DNA of 64,000 bases from the NCBI GenBank assembly GCA_026706485.1, contig JAPOYR010000004.1, positions 62,001 to 126,000 on the forward strand, given 5' to 3'. The notes beneath the pieces are model-generated. The model made no database searches. It saw nothing but the letters and a program-made list of their open reading frames with translations, and had not been told where the DNA came from. This DNA is from Chloroflexota bacterium (GTDB lineage Bacteria; Chloroflexota; UBA11872). The translations under genes were made by a program, and so were the position numbers. Below are positions 53,935 through 61,876 of this stretch, one piece after another (position 1 is the first letter of the stretch; each line of letters opens with the position of its first letter).

Positions 53935-55020
53935 TCAGGCCTCCACCGGGGGATAGACCCCGGCATGGCGGATGTCGTAGGCGCCCGGATAGCGAACGGT
54001 CAGTTGGCCGTCCTCGATCATGGCCTCGAGAGGCGAGCGGCGGGTCGAGAGCGGCAAGGTTACGCGTGAGCGGGTGCGCGCGGACTCGTAGATGGCCATG
54101 AGGGCTTGGTGCGACGGCAGGGTGCGCGCGATGGACTGCACGTGCTCCGGGCCGCCGTCGATCCAGGTGGCCAGCTTGTCGACTTGGGCGACCCAGGGAT
54201 CGACCTCCGGGAACTCCGTTGACGCAAGATCCATCTCGCCGTGGGCGGACGACGTTAGATGCAGGTCGAAAGCCTCGCGGCCATGCGCCGAGTGGGTGGA
54301 GATGCGGAGCACTCCTTCATCGCCCGCCAGCACGAAGCCCCAGTTGCCGATGGTGGGGTTGGCGCCGATGTCCACGTCGAGCACGAGACGCGTACCGCCT
54401 TCGAAGGCGATGACGCCCCCGCAGAGGTCCTCGACGGGTAGGGCGCGCTCGTAGCGGTCGGTTTCGCGCTGCACCTGACCCACGGCCCACTCGACCGCCG
54501 GGTCAGCGAGCATGAAGCGCACCAGGTCGACGACGTGGGAGCCCTGGTTCAGCAGACCGCCTTCCTGGGCGCTCACGGTGCAGGCGAGGGGCCGGCCGAT
54601 GGCGCCCTCGGCGATTAGCCGACGCGCATGAGCGAATTGGGGGAGCTGCCGGCGCATGTGGCTGATGACGAGCTTGACGCCGTGCTCGTCGCAGGCCGCG
54701 ATCATGGCTTCGACGCCGCCCATGTCGGGCGCCATGGGCTTCTCGCAGATGATGGCCTTGGGGCGGGCCTCGGCGGCGGCGATGACCATGGGCGCATGGT
54801 GCTGGCAGGGGGTGGCGACGCTGACAATGTCGAGCGTCTCGTGCTCCAGCATGGCCTCGAGGCTGGTGTAGCGGTGCGGCACCTCGAAGGTGCGGCCGAC
54901 CTCGTCCAAGAGCGCGGCGTCGAGGTCGGCGATGGCGACGAGATCGGTCGCGTCGCTACCCGTGTAGGCGCCGGCGTGCCGCTTGCCGACGCCAAGCCCT
55001 ACGATGCCGGCGCGATACAT
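53935..55020 (-). CDS. Gfo/Idh/MocA-family oxidoreductase, second member
   Basis: 361 residues. MYRAGIVGLGVGKRHAGAYT gives the nucleotide loop, AIICEKPMAPDMGG the EKP motif, and EGGLLNQGSHVVDLVRFML the substrate-site GxxxxxHxxD. It is homologous to the next gene throughout (both end with a YPGxYDIRHxxxY segment), so the pair arose by duplication. The canonical motifs here suggest this is the catalytic member. ATG 55020 is chosen, with GAGG eight bases upstream; ATG 55026 is also possible. Confidence 0.9.
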   Translation of the reverse strand: MYRAGIVGLGVGKRHAGAYTGSDATDLVAIADLDAALLDEVGRTFEVPHRYTSLEAMLEHETLDIVSVATPCQHHAPMVIAAAEARPKAIICEKPMAPDMGGVEAMIAACDEHGVKLVISHMRRQLPQFAHARRLIAEGAIGRPLACTVSAQEGGLLNQGSHVVDLVRFMLADPAVEWAVGQVQRETDRYERALPVEDLCGGVIAFEGGTRLVLDVDIGANPTIGNWGFVLAGDEGVLRISTHSAHGREAFDLHLTSSAHGEMDLASTEFPEVDPWVAQVDKLATWIDGGPEHVQSIARTLPSHQALMAIYESARTRSRVTLPLSTRRSPLEAMIEDGQLTVRYPGAYDIRHAGVYPPVEA

Positions 55021-55331
55021 CGTCATCGCCTCTGGTGAAGCCGCCGTCCGGCGGTCATGGGCCGCGGCCGCAGGGTAGCGTGAGGGCGCGCCGCTGACTA
55101 CCGGCGAGCCGTCGGTCGGGCCGTGTCGTTGCGTCACGCCCAGGGCCGGCGGTGCGCTGGGATGAGCGGTGGGCGTTGCGCAGCGTGAGGGAGCGCGTGT
55201 TTCGGAGGCTGGGCTGCCGGGGACCGCTGCTATCCTGCGTCAGGGCGCTAGGTCTGGCGCACGTCGGGCGGTCCCTGATCTCAAGCAGCGGCGCGCCTTC
55301 GCCTGTCGGGCGGCCCCGAGGCTTCCAGCAC
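55021..55331. other. Divergent gap, nothing recognised
   Basis: The 311 bases between the second oxidoreductase and the solute-binding gene hold no repeat family, hairpin or RNA gene that I can identify. The frame of the solute-binding gene is open through much of it (from 55152), so its true start could lie here, for example at GTG 55197. Confidence 0.5.
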
Positions 55332-56909
55332 GTGGCGAACCCATCCCCATCGCCGGGCGCTCGGCGCCCGCTCAATCCGCCGCCGCGCACAGCCGCCGGC
55401 CGCTGTTCGCGGCGCGCCATCCTGCGCGCCCTGCCGCTGGCCGTGGCAGCCGGAATCACGGGTTGCGATCTAGGTCCGGCGGACACGGAACTGCCGCCGT
55501 TGACTCCGCTCCCGGTCGAAGTCGTCAACGTGCCACGGTATACGCCAACGCCGAGCCCGACGCAGTCCGCGCCCACGACCCTCGCCGCGGCGGAAGCCAC
55601 GCCGCTTCCGGCCGGCACGACGATCCAATTCGCCGGCTGGGGGACGCCCGCCGAGCTGAACGCGCTGCGCCAATCGCTGGCGGCGTTTGAGCAGGCGCAG
55701 CCCGAGGTCGATCTCGACGTGCGGCTGGACAACGCCTTGGCCGGGGATGGCATGCGCGCCGGGCTGGTCGACGGCATTGACGCGGACGTGGTCCGGGTGG
55801 CGGCGGACGACGTGTTCGACCTTTCGGCCGGCGGCTACCTGGCGCCACTGGACGAGTTCGTGGCGCGCGACCTCGAGCTGGACGATCTGGCGCCGGCTGC
55901 CATCGAGGCGCGGACAGGGCCAGGCGGGGAGATGACCGCTCTCAGCATCGGCGCGGCGTACCTCGGCGTGTTTTACAACGAGGCTCACCTCGCGTTGGCC
56001 GGGGTCGAGCCGCCGTCGAGCTGGGAGGACCCATGGTCGATCGCCGAGTTCGAGTTTGCGGCGCGACGACTCACGGCGGCGGATGAAGACCGCGTGGATC
56101 GCTATGGCCTCGCCGCCGTGCCCTGGGTGACGCGAGCCGCGATGGCCGGTGCGGCAGGGCTTGGTGGGGCGGACGCGTTCTTCACTCCGGATCAGACCCG
56201 ATCCACGATGCAGTCGGCCGTGCACGCGCGCACCTTAGGGCGCATGGCGCGCTGGCGGAGCCAGTCGCAGATTGAGCTTGGCATCGAGGAGCGCTTTGGG
56301 ACGCCGTTCAACGGCGGGCAGGTGGCGCTGTACGTCGACGCCAGCGACTTCGCACCGCTGGTGCGGCCGACGATTCCGTGGGGCGTGGCGCCGCTGCCCG
56401 CGTGGACGGACGGATCTCCGGTGACGGAAGGGCTGGAGATCTGCGTTGGCGTCAATGGCGCCGGCGAAGACCTCGAGCCGGCCTGGCGGCTGGCCCAGTT
56501 CTTTCTGGAGTCCGAGGCTCAGCGGGCGCTGGCGCGCACCGACGCCGCCGTCCCGTTTCGGCGCTCGGTGCTGCGCGAGCCGGCCTTTCGCGACCCCAAC
56601 CGCCTGCCCACGGACCGCACCGCCTGGAGCGGCGCCATTGCGCACGACTTGCAGACGCCCTCGAATCCTGGATCGAAGGCGTGGCATGTGTTGACCGGAG
56701 CCCCGATCGAAGCCGTACGCCGCGGCGACGTCGAGGTCGAGGCATATCTCGAACAGGCGGACGACCTGATTACCCGCCAGCTGGAGGCGCATGAGTGGTC
56801 GCTGGCGAAGGATGTGGCGGGCTACCGCCGACCGCCGTCGCTGGGCAACGTGATGCTGCGCGAGTTCGACGAGCGCCGGGAGGAAAAGCGCCGGGGCTCG
56901 GCTCCCTAG
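55332..56909 (+). CDS. Extracellular solute-binding lipoprotein (family 1, ABC sugar type)
   Basis: 525 residues. A twin-arginine-like export signal (CSRRAILRALPLAVAAG) ends at ITGC (lipobox-like). A Pro/Thr linker precedes a maltose-binding-protein-like fold: TIQFAGWGTPAELNALRQSL, GAAYLGVFYNEAHLALAGVE, PPSSWEDPW and FVPxR-like FRRSVLREPAF. It would capture oligosaccharides for an ABC importer, but no permease genes are next to it. The start is uncertain: GTG 55332 is chosen. The last 35 codons have a decayed copy at 61757-61864. It converges on LRR gene 1 with a 12-base gap. Confidence 0.82.
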   Translation: MANPSPSPGARRPLNPPPRTAAGRCSRRAILRALPLAVAAGITGCDLGPADTELPPLTPLPVEVVNVPRYTPTPSPTQSAPTTLAAAEATPLPAGTTIQFAGWGTPAELNALRQSLAAFEQAQPEVDLDVRLDNALAGDGMRAGLVDGIDADVVRVAADDVFDLSAGGYLAPLDEFVARDLELDDLAPAAIEARTGPGGEMTALSIGAAYLGVFYNEAHLALAGVEPPSSWEDPWSIAEFEFAARRLTAADEDRVDRYGLAAVPWVTRAAMAGAAGLGGADAFFTPDQTRSTMQSAVHARTLGRMARWRSQSQIELGIEERFGTPFNGGQVALYVDASDFAPLVRPTIPWGVAPLPAWTDGSPVTEGLEICVGVNGAGEDLEPAWRLAQFFLESEAQRALARTDAAVPFRRSVLREPAFRDPNRLPTDRTAWSGAIAHDLQTPSNPGSKAWHVLTGAPIEAVRRGDVEVEAYLEQADDLITRQLEAHEWSLAKDVAGYRRPPSLGNVMLREFDERREEKRRGSAP

Positions 56910-56921
56910 GATGAGACGGGG

Positions 56922-59900
56922 TTAGCTGGCCTCGCAGTAGGGCAGACCAAGCTCGGCAAGATCGCTGTCCGGCACCTCGCGCAACCCCGCGGGAACGCAA
57001 CCGGTGAATTGGTTGCTTCCACCGAGATAGAGCCCTTGCAGATTGGCCAGGTGGGCCAACTCGGGCGGGATCTCCCCGGTGAGCTGGTTCCCATCGAGAT
57101 ACAGCCCATGTAGGTTGGTTAGGCTGCCCAACTCGGCTGGGATCGTTCCCCGCAGGTGGTTGTTCCAGAGGGATAGCTGCACGAGGTTGGCGAGGCGGCC
57201 CAGCTCGGGCGGGATCGATTCACTCAGTTGGTTCCCGGCGAGCGAAAGGCCCCCCAGGTTCGTGAGGCTGCCGAGCTCGGCGGGGATCGGGCCGGTTAGC
57301 CGGTTGAAGTCGAGATACAACGACTCCAAGTTGGCGAGACGACCCAATGCGGGTGGAATGCCACCACGCAGCTGGTTCCCCGAGAGGAAGAGTCCTCCCA
57401 GGTTTGTGAGGGTGCCCAATTCGGCGGGGATGGGACCGCCCAGTTGGTTGTCGCTGAGGTCCAGCAATTCCAGGTTGCCGAGACGGCCCAGTGTGGTTGG
57501 GATCGTCCCGCGCAGGTGGTTGCCAGCGAGATTCAGCACGCGGAGGTTGGTGAGGCTCGGGAGGTCGGGCGCAGACTCCTCACGGAGCCGGTCCCCCGCG
57601 AGCCCCGTTCGGTCCTGGACTAGGAGCCGGCCCAATTCCGGCGGGATGGCGCCACGCAACCGGTTGCCGCTGAGATTCAAGACCTCCAGGTTGCCGAGGC
57701 GGCCGAGGGCGGGTGGGATGGTTCCGGTCAACTGGTTGTGATTGAGGTCGAGCGCCTGCAGCTTGGCGAGGAGGCCCAGTTCCGGCGGGATGCTGCCTGC
57801 GAGTGCGTTCTGCGGAAGCTGCAACCCCGTCACCCGGCCGGCGTCGTTGGTTGTGACGCCGTGCCATTCGCCGAGCGGCGCGTCCGTGAGCCAGTTGGTG
57901 TTGGTGGTCCAATTCGGGCCGTCGGTGGCGTTGTAGAGCGCCACGAGGGCGGCTGTGTCGGCAGCTATCCCGACCTCGGCGCAGAACAGAAGCCCGGTGT
58001 CGTCGAGATCGCCGCTTGACACGAGCCGCAACTCGTCGGGGATGCATCCGCTGAAGCGATTGCCTCCGCGGAGTTTCAGTTCGTTCAGGTGGTCAAGTCG
58101 ACCCAATGCGGCCGGGACCCTTCCGCTTAACAGGTTTTGCCGGAGCGACAGGTAGGTCAGCTTGGCGAGATTCCCCAACTGGATCGGGATCGTCCCGGTT
58201 AGCTGGTTGTCGGCCAGCCACAGCACCTCCAGGTTGGCCAGGCGCCCCAACTCGTGCGGGATCGGCCCTGTGAGCTGGTTGGATCCGAGCCGGAGATCTT
58301 TCAGATTGGCGAGGCGGCCAAGGTCAGGCGAAATGTTCCCGCGCAATTGATTCTTCGAAAGCTCCAGAACCTCCAGGTGCGCAAGGTCGCCCAACTCGGA
58401 CGGCAGTTCGCCCGATAGCTCGTTGCTTTGCAGGCGCAGGGCCGTCACATGGCCGGCGGGATTCGTCGTCACGCCGTGCCATACCCCGATGGGAGCCTCG
58501 CCGAGCCAGTGGCGATTGTTCGTCCAACCCGGACCGTTGGTGGCGTGGTAGAAGGCGATCAGCGCCGCCCGGTCCTCGGCGACTTCGCTGATCCCGCACG
58601 GCCAGAGCTCGAGATCCTGGAAATCGTTGGACTCGATCGCACGCACTGCGTTGGGTATGCACCCGGTGAATTCATTGCCGCCACTGAGCCGCACGAAGCT
58701 TAGGTTGGGGATGCGGCCCAACTCGACTGGGATGGGCCCATGCAGTCGGTTCCCGTCGAGATGCAGCCCTAACAGGTTGGTGAGATTGCCCAGTTCGGGA
58801 GGGATCGTGCCCTGCAACTGGTTGTTGTCGAGCTTTAGGTCTCGCAGTTCGGCGAGACTTCCCAATACGGGAGGGATCGGTCCCTGCAGCTGGTTCTGAC
58901 GAAGCGACAGCCATTCCAGATTGGTGAGGAGAGCCAATTGGGGCGGAATCTGACCTGTGAGTTGGTTGTGGCTGAGCTCGAGTGTTTTCAGACGGCGGAG
59001 GTGAGCTAGCTCCGGCGGAATCTGCCCAGTGAGCTGATTCTCGTCCAGAAGGAGGCCATCCAGGAGGACCAGGTTTCCTAGTTCGGGTGGAATCTCCCCG
59101 GACAGCCGGTTGGTCCGGAGATGCAGCAACGTGAGGTTTGAGAGATTCCCGAGCTCCGGCGGGATACTTCCTGTGAGCTCGTTGAATCCGAGCCAGAGCA
59201 ATACCAGGTTGGCGAGGCGACCAAGCTCGGGTGGAATCGCCCCACTCAGCTGGTTCATGGAAAGCGCCAGCCTTTCAAGGCTCGAGAGACCGCCGAACTC
59301 CGAAGGGATCGCCCCACGCAGGTGGTTTTCTGCGAGAGAGAGATCCACGAGCCTGGTGAGACGGCCCAGTTCGGCAGGGATGACGCCACCGAGCTGGTTG
59401 CGACTGAGTGTGAGGTATTGCAGCTCGGTGAGATTCCCCAACTCCAACGGAATCGTTCCAAGCAGCTGGTTGCTGAAGAGATCCAACTCTCGCAGGTTGA
59501 TCAGGCGGCCAAGCTCGGAGGGGATGCGGCCATGCAGGTTGTTGAGGGACAGGCTCAGCACTCTCAAGTTAGAGAGATCGCCGAGCTCGGGCGGCAATTC
59601 GCCGCGCAATCCGTTCTCTCGGAGGTCCAATATGGTCGCGCGGCCGTCGTCGTCCGTGGTGACGCCGTGCCATTCGCCGACGGGCGCGTCGCTGAGCCAA
59701 TTGGTGTTGGTAGTCCAATTCGGTCCGTCCGTCGCGTGGTAGAGCGCAACCAGGGCGGCTCGCTCAGCGGCGGCGGTCGGATCGCAAACCGGCAGCTCAA
59801 GCCAGGCGAGGTCGCTCTGCGGCACGTCTTCCAACGACGCGGGGATGCACCCGGTGAGTTGGTTGCCATCAGCTAGCCAGAGCGCCTGGAGATTGGCGAG

Positions 59901-61616
59901 GTTGCCCAGCTCCGGCGGAATGGGCCCCGACAACTGGTTGCCGGAGAGGATCAGCCATTCCAGGTTGGCGAGCCCGACTATTTCAGGCGGTATTGCGCCC
60001 TGCAGGTGGTTGTCGTTGAGATACAGCGATTGCAGCTTGAACAGGCTGCCGAGCTCGGGTGGGATCTCTCCCTCTAGTTGGTTTCCCGTGAGCCAAAGCG
60101 ACTCGAGGTTGGCGAGCCGGCCCAACTCGGATGGGATGGGCCCGCTCAACTCGTTGTTGGTGATGTCCAGCCATACCAGTTTGGCGATGTTTCCCAGTTC
60201 AGGTGGAATGGGCCCGCTGAGCTGGTTCCCACGCAGTCCGAGCGATGTCAGGTTGACGAGGCGGCCAAGCTCGGGCGGGATCTGCCCGTGGAAGTGATTC
60301 CCGCTGAGAATCAACCGCTCCAGGTTGGTGAGGCGACCCAACCTGGCCGGGATCTCTCCACGCAGCCCGTTCTCACCCAGCCATAGGGCGACGACACGGC
60401 CGCTCTCGTCCGTGTCGACGCCATGCCACTTGTCGAGAGTCGCCTCGCTGAGCCAGCCGCTGTTGTTGATCCAGTTCGGTCCGTCGCTGAGGCGATAGAG
60501 CGCGACCAGCGCGGCCCGGTCCGTGGTAACGGAGGGCGTCACGGTCGCCTCGGGATCGGCGGCGCAGAACGCCAGGCCGAGGTCGTCGAGATCGTTGATC
60601 GCGATCTCCCCCAACTCAGCCGGGATGCAGCCGGTGAATTGGTCGTTGCCGCCGAGCTGCAGCACTTCGAGGTTGACGAGGCGCACCAACTCGGGCGGGA
60701 TCGCGCCTGTGAGCCGGTTCTGGTGCACCTGGAGTTCGCGCAGATTCTCCAGGCCCCCGAATTCAGCGGGGATCGCGCCGGTCAACTGGTTGTGGTCGAG
60801 GAGGAGCAGGCGCAAGTTGGCAAGACGACTCAGCTCGGGCGGGATGGCACCGCTTAGCTGATTGTCCGAAAGTGCGAGCGTTTCCAGCTCGGAAAGGTTG
60901 CCGAGCTCGGACGGTATGGCGCCGGTCAACTTGTTGGCGTTGAGCCTTAGCGCTTGCAGGTTGCTGAGGCGGCCCAACGCTGGCGGAATCTCCTCGGTTA
61001 ATTGATTCCCCGAGAGGTTCAGCCCGCGAAGGTCCGTGAGGCGCCCGAGGTCGGGCGGAATCTCACCAGCCAACTGGTTTTCCCGGAGCGACAGCTGGCG
61101 TAGATTGGAGAGGTTGCCTAGTTCGGCGGGGATGTCCCCGCTCAGCCGGTTGCCGCCAAGCCCCAAGAGGGTCAGGTTGGCCAGGCTGCCGAGTTCGGGC
61201 GGCAGCTCCCCGCTGAGCTGGTTGTCGTTGAACCACAGCTGCCGCAGGCTGGCCAGGCGCCCCAGCTCGCGTGGCAGCGCTCCGCCCAGCTGGTTCCCAC
61301 TGAGGTCCGCCGCGCGCAGATTGGCGAGACTGCCGAGCGCGGGCGGGAGCTCTCCGGACAGCCCGTTCTCAGGCAGGCGCAGCTCCGTGACCCGGCCGGC
61401 GTCGTCGGTGGTGACGCCGTGCCATTCGCCGAGGGGCGCGTCGGTCAGCCAGTTGGCGGTGCGGGTCCAGTTCGGCCCGTCGGTCGCGTGGTAGAGCGCG
61501 ACCAGCGCATCCCGATCAGCTGACGGCGTTTGCGCGGATGCCGTCGTCGGCGCTCGTCCCGTCGCGGCGAACGCGGCGAGGAGCAGGAGCGTCAACGCGG
61601 CGGCACGAACGGTCAT
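56922..61616 (-). CDS. Giant secreted leucine-rich-repeat protein with five modules
   Basis: 1564 residues. The signal peptide ends near TASAQT (about 30). The rest consists of five modules of the same design, about 33-351, 364-611, 617-1007, 1013-1212 and 1218-1561. Each begins with an ALVALYxATDGPNWTxxxxW cap, continues with 7 to 15 plant-type 24-residue repeats (LxxLxLxxNxLxGxIPxELG), and ends in FTGCIPxxLxxxxxxDLxxLxLxxC. Residues 1329-1357 (LLVQDRTGLAGDRLREESAP) are a decayed repeat. There is no membrane anchor, so it is secreted or non-covalently attached. Likely roles are adhesion or host interaction. ATG 61616 follows GGGAGG. Confidence 0.92.
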   Translation of the reverse strand: MTVRAAALTLLLLAAFAATGRAPTTASAQTPSADRDALVALYHATDGPNWTRTANWLTDAPLGEWHGVTTDDAGRVTELRLPENGLSGELPPALGSLANLRAADLSGNQLGGALPRELGRLASLRQLWFNDNQLSGELPPELGSLANLTLLGLGGNRLSGDIPAELGNLSNLRQLSLRENQLAGEIPPDLGRLTDLRGLNLSGNQLTEEIPPALGRLSNLQALRLNANKLTGAIPSELGNLSELETLALSDNQLSGAIPPELSRLANLRLLLLDHNQLTGAIPAEFGGLENLRELQVHQNRLTGAIPPELVRLVNLEVLQLGGNDQFTGCIPAELGEIAINDLDDLGLAFCAADPEATVTPSVTTDRAALVALYRLSDGPNWINNSGWLSEATLDKWHGVDTDESGRVVALWLGENGLRGEIPARLGRLTNLERLILSGNHFHGQIPPELGRLVNLTSLGLRGNQLSGPIPPELGNIAKLVWLDITNNELSGPIPSELGRLANLESLWLTGNQLEGEIPPELGSLFKLQSLYLNDNHLQGAIPPEIVGLANLEWLILSGNQLSGPIPPELGNLANLQALWLADGNQLTGCIPASLEDVPQSDLAWLELPVCDPTAAAERAALVALYHATDGPNWTTNTNWLSDAPVGEWHGVTTDDDGRATILDLRENGLRGELPPELGDLSNLRVLSLSLNNLHGRIPSELGRLINLRELDLFSNQLLGTIPLELGNLTELQYLTLSRNQLGGVIPAELGRLTRLVDLSLAENHLRGAIPSEFGGLSSLERLALSMNQLSGAIPPELGRLANLVLLWLGFNELTGSIPPELGNLSNLTLLHLRTNRLSGEIPPELGNLVLLDGLLLDENQLTGQIPPELAHLRRLKTLELSHNQLTGQIPPQLALLTNLEWLSLRQNQLQGPIPPVLGSLAELRDLKLDNNQLQGTIPPELGNLTNLLGLHLDGNRLHGPIPVELGRIPNLSFVRLSGGNEFTGCIPNAVRAIESNDFQDLELWPCGISEVAEDRAALIAFYHATNGPGWTNNRHWLGEAPIGVWHGVTTNPAGHVTALRLQSNELSGELPSELGDLAHLEVLELSKNQLRGNISPDLGRLANLKDLRLGSNQLTGPIPHELGRLANLEVLWLADNQLTGTIPIQLGNLAKLTYLSLRQNLLSGRVPAALGRLDHLNELKLRGGNRFSGCIPDELRLVSSGDLDDTGLLFCAEVGIAADTAALVALYNATDGPNWTTNTNWLTDAPLGEWHGVTTNDAGRVTGLQLPQNALAGSIPPELGLLAKLQALDLNHNQLTGTIPPALGRLGNLEVLNLSGNRLRGAIPPELGRLLVQDRTGLAGDRLREESAPDLPSLTNLRVLNLAGNHLRGTIPTTLGRLGNLELLDLSDNQLGGPIPAELGTLTNLGGLFLSGNQLRGGIPPALGRLANLESLYLDFNRLTGPIPAELGSLTNLGGLSLAGNQLSESIPPELGRLANLVQLSLWNNHLRGTIPAELGSLTNLHGLYLDGNQLTGEIPPELAHLANLQGLYLGGSNQFTGCVPAGLREVPDSDLAELGLPYCEAS

Positions 61617-61756
61617 GGGCGCTGCCTCCCACGGAGGCGTTGTGCGGGAATTTCACTAGTTGTTGGACTGCGGCAAGCATTGCCGAAGCCCCGGCGCGCG
61701 GCAACCACCGGCGCGGTGGCTCGCGACCTCAACGCCACCAACTTTGCGGGTCGGCG

Positions 61757-61864
61757 GCGAAGGATGTTTCTCCCATACGGCGCTGGCTGTCGCCGGGCAA
61801 AGTGCTCCCCTACAAGTTCGACAAGCGCCGGGATGAAGAGCGCCGCAGCGGCTCGGCGCCTTAG
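61757..61864 (+). pseudogene. Relic of the 3' end of the solute-binding lipoprotein gene
   Basis: The frame ending at 61864 encodes AKDVSPIRRW...GKVLPYKFDKRRDEERRSGSAP. It aligns with the last 34 residues of the solute-binding protein (AKDVAGYRRP...GNVMLREFDERREEKRRGSAP) with one extra codon. In both places the stop is followed by a 12-base spacer and then the 3' end of an LRR gene on the other strand. The rest of the solute-binding gene is absent upstream. It lies just before the LRR gene 1 start and is almost certainly not translated. Confidence 0.72.
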
Positions 61865-61876
61865 GTTGATGCGGGG

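Noticed and set aside
61538-61756. A plus-strand small gene upstream of the relic
   Set aside because: The frame is antisense to the signal-peptide region of LRR gene 1, and only the last 35 codons show homology to anything.
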